Below are positions 33,601-44,800 of a stretch of 64,000 bases of DNA, in pieces. The notes below the pieces were generated by a model. The model was not told the DNA's origin. It worked only from the letters and a program-made list of their open reading frames with translations, and did no database searches. Positions within the stretch are counted from its first letter, which is position 1. Each line of letters opens with the position of its first letter. Source of the DNA: Cyclaneusma minus (taxonomy: Eukaryota > Ascomycota > Leotiomycetes > Marthamycetales > Marthamycetaceae); contig JAKZHN010000004.1 in assembly GCA_037179335.1 (NCBI GenBank), forward strand, positions 1,240,001-1,304,000, written 5' to 3'. Position numbers and translations under genes: made by a program.

Positions 33601-36600
33601 CTTTTCACAGCCGGTGAATTATGTCGCTCCGACAGATGGCCGGGAGCATGATCCTTTGGAAAGATGGAAAGGTTTCCCTGTCTTTAGTTGGGGGTCCGGT
33701 GGGAGCATAGTTACCTCGTTCCCGCAAGACGCACCTCGATATACTGCCGCGAACCCAACCCAGCCTACGATAGTCCGAAACCCTGGTGAGGTCAAAATCG
33801 GTAATATCAAAGACAGGTTTCCTCTGGAGGATCGCGTTCTTGCTTTCCCAGGCCCACTGAAGGGCAAAGCCAAGAAGAAGGATGTGTTGGCTTGGTTGTC
33901 TAATGGCATCCAGCAATCTCGGGATCAATATGGTCCTTATCTGAACTCGCTGGCTACTCTTTCTATCGAAGATAAGCGGAGAGAAGAGAGGATACTGCTG
34001 TGGGAAGTTCTTCGAGCTTTTGTGGAGCATGACGGCACGCTTGAGGGCAGCACTGCCGTCGAGAGCGCTGTCAGGAAAATACTTTTGCCACATGTTGACG
34101 ACGATACGGCTACTGGTGCTCCGTCGTATGCAACGGGCGCGGAGCTGTCTGGTATTTCTCAATCTGCCACGTCGAGGACTGTATCCGATCCAGTAGATCC
34201 AGTTGCGGTTGATGACATCAGGAAAAGTTTGCTCAAAGGCGACCGGGTACAAGCAGTTTGGGGGGCGGTCAACAGTCGCCTGTGGGGCCACGCGTTGTTG
34301 ATTGCTAACACTGTCTCTCCTGCGCTTTACAAACAAGTTGCGCAGGAATTCGTGCAGAAAGAAGTCAAGACTGTTGGCGAGAACACTGAGCCTTTGGCTG
34401 CTCTTTATGACATTTTTGCTGGGAACTTCGAAGAGAGTGTGGATGAACTTGTTCCACCATCGGTACGGGCAGGCTTCCAGATGGTCAGCACTACAAATAA
34501 TGTTGGACCGGCGAAGAGCGCACTGGAAGGCCTTGACAGGTGGCGAGAGACACTAGGCCTGATCCTGAGTAATCGAAGCAATGGCGATAACACTGCCATC
34601 AATGCTTTGGGCAAGCTGCTGGCTGGCTATGGACGGGCTGAAGCTGCACATATCTGTTTCATGTTCGCCCGGAATGTGGCAGTATTTAGCGGTGTTGATG
34701 ATCCTGCGACAAATATTGTCCTTCTCGGCTCTGATCATGTTCGGGAGCCGCTTGCGCTTGCTAAGGAGGTGGAGCCTATCCTGCTGAGCGAAGTGTACGA
34801 ATTTGGTCTTTCTCTGTCCTCGACATCTCAGAACGCCTCGGCCGTACCGCATCTTTCAGCCTACAAGCTTCAGCATGCCACCATTCTCGCAGAATACGGC
34901 TCTCGTGAGAAAGCTCTGCAATACTGCGAAGCTCTCATGTCCACTGTCACCTCACAGACACGGCGATCCCCCTACCATCATGCTCTCTTGGTCGCTGCTT
35001 TAGATGACCTTAGTAAGCGGCTCAAGCAGTCCCCCAAGGATGGGTCATCTTCGTGGATAACCAAGCCAACTGTGGACAAAGTGACTGGATCTGTGTGGGC
35101 CAAGTTCAACAAATTTGTTGCTGGAGATGAGAATGACGCCGACCCATCCGTGGGAGGAGACAGCGGACTGGATGTGGGACCATTCTCCAGGATTGCCGGC
35201 GAGACACCTATGATCAGTCGCAGAACATCACAAGCAGACATCTATGGAAACATCTCCGCCGTCACCCCTCCCCAGAACGGATATGCCACAATGCCCGCCC
35301 CTACCCGCGCAGCATCTCGTTACGCTCCGGGCAACTCAGCTTACACGCCCTCAGCCTCTTACGAACCTCAGAATGTGGCAACCTACCCTGCCCAAAAACC
35401 TGGTTCATCCAGCTCACGCTATGCTCCCGATGCTCGCCGAGGCAGTTATGAGTCCGAAAGACGATCGTTCGATTACCCGGCTTCTCAACCAGCCAGCAGT
35501 ATGCAGAATAGCCCATACATGGGCCAATCTGAGTACCCAGGTGCAAATGGTGGCTTCACCCCTCAAGAGCAGTCGAAGCCGGGCTCTTCTTCATCTCAGG
35601 GACCTGCACAGCTCTTGAGTCCTATGCATTATCAGCCTTCGTCTACTTTCGGCTATGAATCGAGGCATTCGAATATTTCGGATTCGACTGTGAAGTCGAG
35701 TTCGGGAGAAGGCTTGTACGGGGGACCAGATGTGTCTGCTGATGTGGGACCATTCTCGACTGGCTATGAGCCGCCTGCGACTTCGGGGTACGAACCTCCT
35801 GCAAGCAGCGGATACGAGCCGCCAGCTAGTAGTGGCTACGAACCGTCTTCGACTAGCGGTTACGAGCCTCCTTCTTATGAGGGCGGAGCAAGCTTTGATG
35901 AACCAGAGTCTCCAGACTCGCCCAAGCCCAAAAAGAAAAGCTTTATGGACGACGACGATGACGACTTTGGTACTGCCTCCAAACCGCGGGAAAAGACCAA
36001 GGCGGAGAAGGACCGAGAAGCTGACGAGGCTTTCCGGCGAGCTGCTGAGGCTGATGGTAAGTCCCTCCCATCCCCACCATCCCCATCATCTCCCAATTCC
36101 CAATCCCCATCCCCCCTTCATCTACATCTACTGACACTTACCCCCAGCCCAAAAAGACAAACCCGCCGCTCCCAAAAAATCCGGCTGGGGCCTAACCGGC
36201 TGGTTCGGCGGCAAGAAAGAATCCTCCCCCAGCGAGCCCGCCCCCAACAAACCCATCCGCGCCAAGCTCGGCGAAGAAAGCAGTTTCGTCTACGACCCCG
36301 ATCTGAAACGCTGGGTCAACAAGAAAGCTGGCAAAGATGCTGCTACCACGTCTGGGGGTGCCACACCGCCGCCGCCGAAAGCGAGCGGGCCGCCGAGAGT
36401 ACCGTCTGGTATGGGTCCGCCGCCAAGCCTGAAGGGTACCCCTCCGCTGTCGCAGAAGGGTACGCCGCCGCCTTCTGCATCGTCTAGTAGGCCCGGGACT
36501 GCGGCTGGCTCTGGCACACCGGGTAGTGATGGTCCTGGACATGGATTGGGTCTTAGTGGAGCGGGTATGCCCCCGCCGCCCATCGGGCGGAATGTGTCAA

Positions 36601-36854
36601 GTGCCAGTTTGGCGGGACCGGCGAAGGGGTCGCCTTTGGCCACTCCTGCGGCGACACCTTTGACGCAGTTTTCGGCCTCGCCTTCACTTTCGGGTACGGC
36701 GCCACCTAGTAGGCCGGGGACGAGCATGAGTAATGCGAGTAATATTGATGATTTGTTGGGGCCGCCGGGGGCGGGGAGGAGGACGGCGGGGAAGAAGGCG
36801 AAGAAGGGAAGGGGGTATATCGATGTGATGGGTGAGAAGGCTGGGAAGGAGTAG
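30650..36854 (+). CDS. SEC16: Sec16, COPII coat assembly scaffold
   Basis: Exon 1 is 30650-36056 and exon 2 36148-36854; the 91-bp intron has a GTAAGT donor, CTGAC branch point and CCCCAG acceptor and interrupts a codon after its first base. The product has 2037 residues. The N-terminus (MSDDHSNASWHPAFMP) and first 450 residues are acidic and disordered. A Pro-rich region follows. The central conserved domain starts around DPLERWKGFPVFSWGSGG and runs for some 500 residues. A disordered stretch then contains five SGYEPPxS-type repeats (about 35758-35875), and the conserved C-terminal region holds GWGLTGWFGGKK and SSFVYDPDLKRWVNKK. Sec16 organises ER exit sites and binds Sec23/24/13/31 (family knowledge). 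Reading through the intron would replace the conserved C-terminal region, so splicing is required. Confidence 0.95.
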
Positions 36855-37297
36855 TGAGTATGCATGGGGGAGGGGAGGGGGATTGTAAGATAGGGAATTT
36901 TTGGAATGGGATGGTTGGTAGACTGTGATGCTGGTGGTGTATTGCGAATTTGTATGATTGTGTACACGTTGTCACGTTTTTGGTTTGGTGGTTTTGATGC
37001 GAGTAAATAAATATATTGTATACGAGGATTGAAGAAAGAAGAGAAATTGATGCATCCTCTTGACTTCAGAGCTCATTTGAAAGTCAATTGGCATTCGAAG
37101 AGGAAGGCGGAGGAGGAAGTCAGAATTGTAGTTTGAGTTTAGGGGTAGTTCAGCCTTGTCGACGAGGCTGCAGCAGCTCTACCAATTGATAAACGTGGCT
37201 CGACCACTCCGCTATCTAACAGCTGTCCAGAGCTCCCCCCCCCTCAGTCAATTGGAGCTCCGGAAACTGCTTGCCAACTCCAACAAAACCCGGCAAG
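36855..37297. other. SEC16-glucosidase I intergenic region
   Basis: It holds the SEC16 3' end (AATAAATATATTG near 37005 may serve polyadenylation) and the short promoter of the next gene. No further gene is seen. Confidence 0.45.
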
Positions 37298-40131
37298 ATG
37301 GCCTTCTTACCTGGCCTGCGGTTGCCGACGGCACAGTTATTACTCTGCCTATTGTTCGTATTCGCAACGACCAGCGTAAACGCTGACGCCGAGCAAGCAG
37401 AGGACGCCAATACGCTAATCAACGAAATCGGACGAGAGAGCAACCAGAGTCTGCTATGGGGACCTTATAAGCCGAATTTGTACTTTGGGGTTAGGCCGCG
37501 GATTCCGAAGAGTTTGAGTGTGGGGTTGATGTGGGCGAAGGTGGATAATTTTGTGGAGGTGCAGCATTGTGAGTTTTCTGGATTCCAGATATCGTTTTCT
37601 AAGGACGGATGGCTGGATGGATGGGCGATTCTTTGGTTGAAGGAGCTTGTGGACGTCTTGGAGGGAGGAGTTGAGTAATATGGGGAATATTTGCTGACTC
37701 TTTTGGGTTGCAATTGCAGCTTTCAGACATACTTGCGAACAACATGCGGGCATGGCCGGCTATGGATGGGAGGAATATGATGTGCGGAATGGAGGACGCC
37801 AGGTTATCCACGATGCGGGGAATAAGATCGATATCACGACCGAGTTTGTGAAATTTCCGGGCGGGAAGCATGGTGGGAGTTGGGGTGCGAGGATTAAGGG
37901 CGTTCCGAGAGACGATGCGCCGCCGGATCTGAAGACGACTATTATCTCCTATGCATCGCTGGAAGGTCTGGGTAGTCTGGAAGTTGCGAATGACCGTGAC
38001 CCACTGGGTCTTGAGGGAGATGTGACTCTTCAGGGTACTTCGGATGGACTTGGCGATTGGAAGTTGGTTGTGACGGAGGGTGAGGGTGAACACCCTTTCC
38101 ATGCGACCAATCCGGCTTATTTGGAAAAGCCGCTGGCGAGGAGCATTGTGCATTCGTTCCAGATGCCGGAGGAGTTTCTGTGGCAGCCGAAGGGGATTCT
38201 GTTCAACCATCTGAAAACGGTGATTGACGCCTACGTTGAGCGATTTGGCCAGGATGCTGCTCCGCCACCATGGCAGATGTACACCTTGACCAATGATGCT
38301 GGTATTGGGAACATGCACATGGTCCAGAAAGTGTTTGAAGGCGAGTTTGAATTTGAAATCTTGTTTTCCAGTGGATCAGCACCGAAAGAAGTCACGAGCG
38401 ACGACTTGAGGAAGGAGATCAAGCGGGTGACTGAAGCGTTTTCTGAGCGCTTCACCGAAGTTTTCACTCCAAGTGCTCCCTACGACGAACCCAAGTATCT
38501 GGAGTTTGGCAAGAGCATGTTTTCCAACCTCATCGGCGGCATCGGATATTTCTACGGTGACTCTGTCGTCGACCGTTCCAACGCGCCTGAATACGAAGAG
38601 GAAAACGAAGGTTTCTGGGAAGAAACCGAAGCCGTTCGTGCTCAACATCGCGAACAGCTCCAGCGACCTTCGGAACTCTACACCAGCATCCCTTCGCGCC
38701 CGTTCTTCCCGCGTGGTTTCCTCTGGGACGAGGGATTCCATCTCATTCCAATCGCTGACTGGGACATGGACTTGACTCTGGAGATTGTGAAGAGTTGGTT
38801 CAACCTCATGGATGAAGATGGCTGGATCGGGCGTGAGCAAATCCTCGGCGATGAAGCACGCAGCAAAGTGCCGCCGGAGTTTCAGGTGCAGTATCCGCAC
38901 TATGCGAACCCGCCTACGCTCTACTTCATCCTCAACAAGTTTATCGACAAGCTGTCTGCTGCCAAAGAAAGCCAGTCCCAAACTTCTGGTATCCAGAGCC
39001 GCCATATTGAGAATGAAGAAGTGGCGATGCAGTACTTGCAAAACATCTACCCTCTGCTCAAGCGCCAATACGACTGGTTCCACAAAACGCAAGCTGGCGA
39101 TTTGAAGAGCTATGATCGCGATGCGTTTTCGACGAAAGAGGCGTACAGATGGCGCGGTCGCACCGTGCAGCACATTCTCACCTCTGGCCTCGACGACTAT
39201 CCGCGTCCCCAGCCTCCGCATCCTGGTGAGTTGCACGTCGACTTGATGTCCTGGATGGGCATGATGACCAAATCCCTGCTCAAAATCTCATCCGTGCTCA
39301 ACATACCCGAGGACGAGAAGGTGTTCAAGACTGCCGAAGAGGCGATATCGAAGAATTTAGAGAAGCTGCATTGGAGCGAGAAGGAGAAGACGTATTGCGA
39401 TGCGACGATTGATGATTACGAGGAACATGTGTTGGTTTGTCATAAGGGGTATATTAGCATCTTCCCGTTCTTGACGGGGTTGCTGGAGGCGCATAGTGAG
39501 AAATTGGGGCATGTGCTGGAGCTGATTGGGGATGAGGAGGAGCTGTTTAGTCCGCATGGGCTGAGGAGTTTGAGTCGGAAGGATGAGTATTATGGGACGG
39601 GGGAGAATTATTGGAGGGGGCCGGTGTGGATGAATATGAATTATATGGCTGTGGAGCAGCTACTGGTACGTCCCTTACCTCCTCTTCTCTCTTTCACGTT
39701 GACCTCCGCTCCACATAAAACATTTCGGGGGCAAGTGTATGGATAGTCGGACTTTGGTGACTGACTTGAGCTTCCAGCGCTACGCACAAACCCAAGGCCC
39801 CTACCAAGCCAAGGCCAAAGATCTCTACACTCGCTTGAGAAAGAACCTCGTCGACACCGTGTTTGAAAGTTGGAAGGAGACCGGCTTTGCGTGGGAACAG
39901 TACAATCCGGAGACGGGTGCGGGACAGCGAACACAGCATTTTACGGGCTGGACGAGTCTGGTGGTTAAGATTATGGAGATGCCGGATTTGAGTGGTGGTG
40001 TGGAGGTGCCCGCCGCGGAGGAGCCTGTCGAGGTGCCTGCGCCGGAACCTGTGGAGATGCCAGAGGTGCCTGCGCCGGAGCCTGTAGAGGAGCTAGAGGA
40101 GCCTGTGGAGGATGGACATGATGAGTTGTAG
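37298..40131 (+). CDS. CWH41: Mannosyl-oligosaccharide glucosidase I (GH63), HDEL-tailed
   Basis: Exons 37298-37568, 37720-39665 and 39778-40131 give 856 residues; donors are GTGAGT and GTACGT, acceptors TTGCAG and TTCCAG. The enzyme removes the outermost alpha-1,2 glucose from Glc3Man9GlcNAc2 on new glycoproteins in the ER (family knowledge). Residues about 8-30 form a hydrophobic signal sequence ending VNADAE. Early sequence SLLWGPYKPNLYFGVRPR, middle FFPRGFLWDEGFHL (holds the catalytic acid region), then NYWRGPVWMNMNYMA and HFTGWTSLVVKIM are typical of GH63. After these, a Pro/Glu-rich repeat (VPAPEPVE and variants) leads to a final HDEL, an ER-retrieval signal. Yeast Cwh41 instead uses a membrane anchor, so this protein looks soluble and lumenal. 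The ATG at 37298 is chosen because it directly precedes the signal sequence. Confidence 0.93.
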
Positions 40132-40445
40132 AGAAACAAAAGGTGGAGGGGGTTGTAATATAGATTGTGTGGCATGGATGGAAGGGAATCGGGGGATGTA
40201 TTTTAGACTTGGAGGGAGGTAGACTTCCTTGAGACAATGGAATGGGAAAAGTTTGACTCAGGGGTTGTTCCTGCCTTGTGGTGCTGGTGTGGAATCTCTG
40301 ACTTTTGTTGGGTGTTCCTGTTTTGTCACTTCTACAGGTAGAGGACACTTCATGTCTGGTTTCAGCGCACATTGGGTGATTTCGTCACGTCCTGAACCTG
40401 ATATGATAGACTTTGGCTGTATTCTTTTGTTTAAAACATACTGAA

Positions 40446-40545
40446 TGCCCCTTTAGCCGAATGGTAGCGGGCTGCGCTGCGTACGCGAGCAAACCAAGTC
40501 GGCTACAACTTTCGACAGCGCGTGGGTTCGAACCCCGGTGAAGCC
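40446..40545 (+). repeat. tRNA-like element with intron-like middle
   Basis: It starts GCCCCTTTAGCCGAATGG (A-box-like), has a GCGCTG...CAGCGC stem enclosing AGCAAACCAAGTCGGCTA, and a B box within GTGGGTTCGAACCCCGG. The acceptor ends do not pair well (only a few of seven positions), so I do not call a functional tRNA. The middle block links it to 13610 and 23560. Confidence 0.45.
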
Positions 40546-40683
40546 GTGACTGACTTATCTGAGTGTTTGGACAGTCAGGGACGCTGAAGCGAGGGCGAGT
40601 GGCTTCGAGAATCATGACCTACGAAAAGAAAATCGAATACGGAGACGATTTGTGGAAGGAATAGCATCAAATCAAACATGCAT

Positions 40684-40945
40684 GTGGAGCTTTAGTCGAG
40701 CGGTAGGGGTGCAAGCGGAAGCCGTATGTAATGTAATATCCGTAAAAGCAAATGCCGCCCGAGTCTCCTACCGTAAGACTAAGCATAGCTCCGGGGGTTC
40801 GGCTCCCCACTCTTTTGCTTCTTTGTTGGAGTATTTTTGCGCTTTCTTAAGGCTTTTATGTTATACCGGGCGTAGCTGGATGGTTTGGGTGCTTGGTTGT
40901 CGTGCTGTGCCAGCTAAGCCGCACTTTATATTTTCAACCAGATTA
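40684..40945 (+). ncRNA. Structured Pol III-type element, copy 1
   Basis: A segment of about 260 bp is repeated at 41101-41345. Each copy has an A-box-like TTAGTCGAGCGGTAGGGG, a B box (GGTTCGGCTCC here), and CTCTTTTGC, a Pol III-type T4 terminator, right after it. Two nested stems can be drawn: GGAGCT with AGCTCC, and CGGTAGG with CCTACCG; both are kept in the second copy while the loop differs. It is no standard tRNA, and could be a SINE or a small structured RNA. Confidence 0.45.
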
Positions 40946-41100
40946 CATGAAACAACTTGTTAGACTGTTCAAACAATCAGGGATTGCAGGAGCGAAGGAC
41001 AAAGCGCAAAGCGCGAGGGTTAGAGGAGAGGAGACTTGGAGAACCTAAAAGGAATGGGATATAGTGAGGTTCGGGCAGAAACATACCATCAATTCAAACA

Positions 41101-41345
41101 TGGAGCTTTGGTCGAGCGGTAGGGGTGCAAGCGTACTATATGTGTAATATCCTCTAGAGCCCTCACCGCCCGAGTCACCTACCGCAAGCATAGCTCCGGG
41201 GGTTCGATCCCCCCACTCTTTTGCTTCTTTGTTGGAGGTTTTTGCGCTTTGTTGGTCTTTCTATTTCCTACCGGGCGTAGCTGGATAGGTCGGGTGATTG
41301 GGTGTCGTGCTGCGCTTGCTGGGTCGTACCGGGTTTTCATTTTCT
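41101..41345 (+). ncRNA. Structured Pol III-type element, copy 2
   Basis: Tandem partner of the element at 40684, 417 bp downstream. Stems GGAGCT/AGCTCC and CGGTAGG/CCTACCG, the B box GGTTCGATCCC and CTCTTTTGC are retained, and the T-arm-like GGGGG/CCCCC stem is perfect here. The loop has diverged in length and sequence. The downstream flank (TACCGGGCGTAGCTGGAT) is also duplicated. Confidence 0.45.
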
Positions 41346-41829
41346 TCGACTTGCCGGGTTTTAAGTAACAGCTTGAGCTTTTCGGCCGTCAGAGTTGGTT
41401 TGTACAAACTAGATATGGCTTCGCAAATCTGAGGATTCGGAAAGTGAGAGATACGACTGCTGCGAAGCTTGTGGGAAGCTGAGGGGAACAGGCCGGATCG
41501 GAGGATGGGGCGGTTCTCTACCGTCCCGGAATGAACTACTCGATCTGCCTGAGAGAAACGGAAGAAGCATGGATGTGGGACTTGTTTGTGCGTGGTGATC
41601 GACAGCAGAATTTCACTATCGATGATAGCCAGGAGGAAACACACCAGGTGTTGGCTTCGGGAAGAACAGGTGATGGTTAACACAACCCACTGAAACCTTT
41701 GTTGGGCGTGGTGTATGTGGTAAAACGTCCAGCTTTGGCCATATTGCTCTCCCTTGATACGCAATACTGGATGTCACACACTTGTGCTCGTCCTTCTTCC
41801 GGTCGTTGAAAGTAGTGAGCGAAAGATGC

Positions 41830-44800
41830 AGAATAAGAAGGAGGTCTGGTAGCTTTTATAGCTTGATTGACTTTCTTGTTTGCTGGATTCTCCTTTAAGC
41901 CCAGCTCCGACGGTAGGACCTTGGATCGACAGCAGATGCTGGCTTCAGGGGCACCAGTTTCATGCCTCGCTATTTTATGAGCATAACTATAGAGTCTAGG
42001 CATCCATCTCACGCTTTTGTTCAAGTTCAATAAAAAGCTCTACCTCTACCCAGACAAGTATTGCTTGCCATGACGTACAGCCTCACTTCTAGCTCGTGAT
42101 CAGTTACTTCATTGTGATCGCTGCTTCCACCCTTCGAGTGTAAAAGAGGAAAGGAAGGCAGGAATTGTGGCAGATTTTGTAGCTCGAGAGGGCCAGCTAT
42201 CTGGAACTCTGGTGGCGAAGTCGTAGTGTCGTGGTCTAGACCCCGTGACTTTTGGTCACAGGACTCGAGCTCCAGCAGCAAGCATCTAGCTATATTAAAC
42301 GACACAGTTGCTCAACATTTCGGAGCTTAGAATTTTCGACTGTGAAATTTGCGAATATGGGGATTTCGAGAAACACTCCAGACTGCGGAATAGCTAGACT
42401 CTTGTAATTATTATCTGCCTTTCAGAAAGAAATATTGGATTTGGCCATTCCCTCTTTCCCAAAACATTTCTCGAGAGTTGTAGATCTAGAGACAAGTTCC
42501 AGCCTAGCAAACAACAGTAGACTCTAACCATGGCGACAGCAAAGGTAGAGACAAAGACGATGTAGGTCTGGCGAAGGGCGCATGGTGGCTAGAATAAGGG
42601 AAAGTGCACTTAACTTTGGTTGGATCTAATGTGCACGGTAGAACCTCCGTTTTGACTCGCGCTAAAGCTTCCACATCTTGGCTATCTCGAATCCACGTAA
42701 ATGTGAAGAAAGAAAGGCAGAACGATGGGGCTCTGGCAGCTTTTATAGCACTACCGTTTCTTGTTTGCTGGATCCAATCTCAGCTCCGACTGCAGAACAG
42801 GGATCACTGACAGCAGAATCTTGAATAGACAGCAGATGCTGGCTTCGGCGATGCCAGTTCTTTGCTCGCTACTTAGCGATCATGGCGCCAACCTCCTCAT
42901 CCCATTCTAATACTCATTCTGCAGCTTCTTGAAAAAGCACTTCTAGCCATAGCACTACTCACCACGGCTAGCTCTCACAATTTACCTGTTCGGTTCGACT
43001 TCTTCTTATTGACTGTAGAGAAGGGAAGACAGAAAGGATTGCTGCGACTTTTATAGCTTTGCTGGCATATACTTTGCTAGTCTATTGAGAGGAAGCCCTA
43101 AAATGACATGACAGTCGAACAGAAGATCCGACGGCAGGGTGTTCCATGAACGGTAGATGCGGGCTCCGGAGGAGTCGCTCAAAGAACGTTCAGCACCCTG
43201 CTCATACTCCTATGCAAGCGTAATTACCAAATCCCCAGCTTTGCAAAAGCGTGCAAGTATTCCTCGACATAGATATGCAGTACTACGTCTTGGTAACACA
43301 ATTCTGAGGGTTCAAGACAATTTCTGGTTTTGAAGAAGCGAAGAAAGAGAGTATTTATAGCAGCTTTTGGAGCGTTACGGTCTATCTCGTTTAGCGCATT
43401 ATTATTGATACCTAGATGCTGGGCCCAAAACAACAGTGGAGCTGGAGTAGAAGCCCCGACAGCAGAGCATGTGAACAGCGGTAGACTCAAGCTTCAGTGA
43501 GACCCACAAAAGATGTGGCTGCGTAAAGAACATACATCTTACGCTGGCTGACTTTTCCTTGGAGTCAGATGGGATGAACTTCAGCTTCACGGAAAGAAGT
43601 ATTCCTCCCTACATGTACGCGACACCATGTCAAGCTCAGGGATATAGATATTAATATGAGAAAGGAAAGTCAGAGAGGAGCTCTTGCAGCTTTTATAGCT
43701 TTCCTGGCCTGCCTTTTCGCCCCCCCATTGGCTAGTGGCCCTAAAATGACAGCAGAGTGGAGGATCGACGGCAGGGTATCAAGTGGGAGGCAGATGCAGG
43801 CTTTAGAAACATCACTCAGACACCGACTGTTTAAACATTGGATGGCCTCTAGCCTATACTTTCATTCTTGCTATCCTTAATACAAAATTTTCCAGCTTCG
43901 CACGGACATGCAAGAGTTTCTTTCTACTGACACTGAACACTAGCTCTAGCTTGTACCATCGCACCATCCTTGGGCTTGTAGTGACTGTAAAGAATAAAGG
44001 CAGAGGGAAAGTCTGGAAGCTTTTATACCTTTTCTGGCGTGCTCGCTGTGCACATTGGTGGACTCCAGTCAGAGACACTGAGAGACGACGCTAGATGGGT
44101 TTCACGACAGCCTACTATGGCTGAATCGACGATAGGTGCGGGCTGCGGGGAACCAGGAAGATCTCGGCGCGGAAAACAGACAGTCTATTCCATTCCATTT
44201 TCTTTCAAGTCTGAAGCCAGATTTTTCAACCTCACATGAATGTACAATCATGCCTCACAACGCAGCACTGTGTCTAGTTTGCACCATACTCCTTGATTCT
44301 GTGCAACTTGGATATGAGAAAGAAAATTCAAAGAGTGGCTCTTGCAGCTTTTATAGCTTTACCAGGTTGCCCTTTGCTCATTTGCCAGTCCAGACCCAGA
44401 AACGAAAGTAGAAAAGAAGGTCTGACGGTAGGGTCTTCAAGCGACAGCAAATGCGTACGTCGGTTAGACTTATTAGCAGCTCTTTTCTCAAAGACGCAGA
44501 GTTCATCCTATCCCATGCTGAACTTCAAGCCTACGTCATACCCAAACCTCTAGCTTGAAGCTTCGCAGAACATGCAAGTATGGCTTTCTACTAATTCTCG
44601 GTGAAGTTTGGTAGTCGTTGATGTGAAGTGGCTGTAGAGAAGAAACGAGTGAGGGGAGCATTGGTGGATTTTATACCTTTTCTGCCTTTCTCGTTTGGTA
44701 CATCCAGTCATCGATAGATTCGGGTACAAGAGACAGTAGGCAGAGTGTCGAACAGTAGGGTCTTGAAGCGACAACAGATGCCTGTCTCAAAAATTGCATC

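Noticed and set aside
30614..36967. Many antisense or out-of-frame open frames over SEC16, some above 200 codons
   Set aside because: They are shadows of a low-complexity, well-supported gene.
40446..41345. Functional tRNA genes
   Set aside because: B boxes and terminators are present, but acceptor and D stems do not pair properly.
41261..42305. Minus-strand frames of 92-167 codons downstream of glucosidase I
   Set aside because: They overlap the repeat array and the duplicated Pol III-type element, have no recognisable domain, and are not conserved between units.
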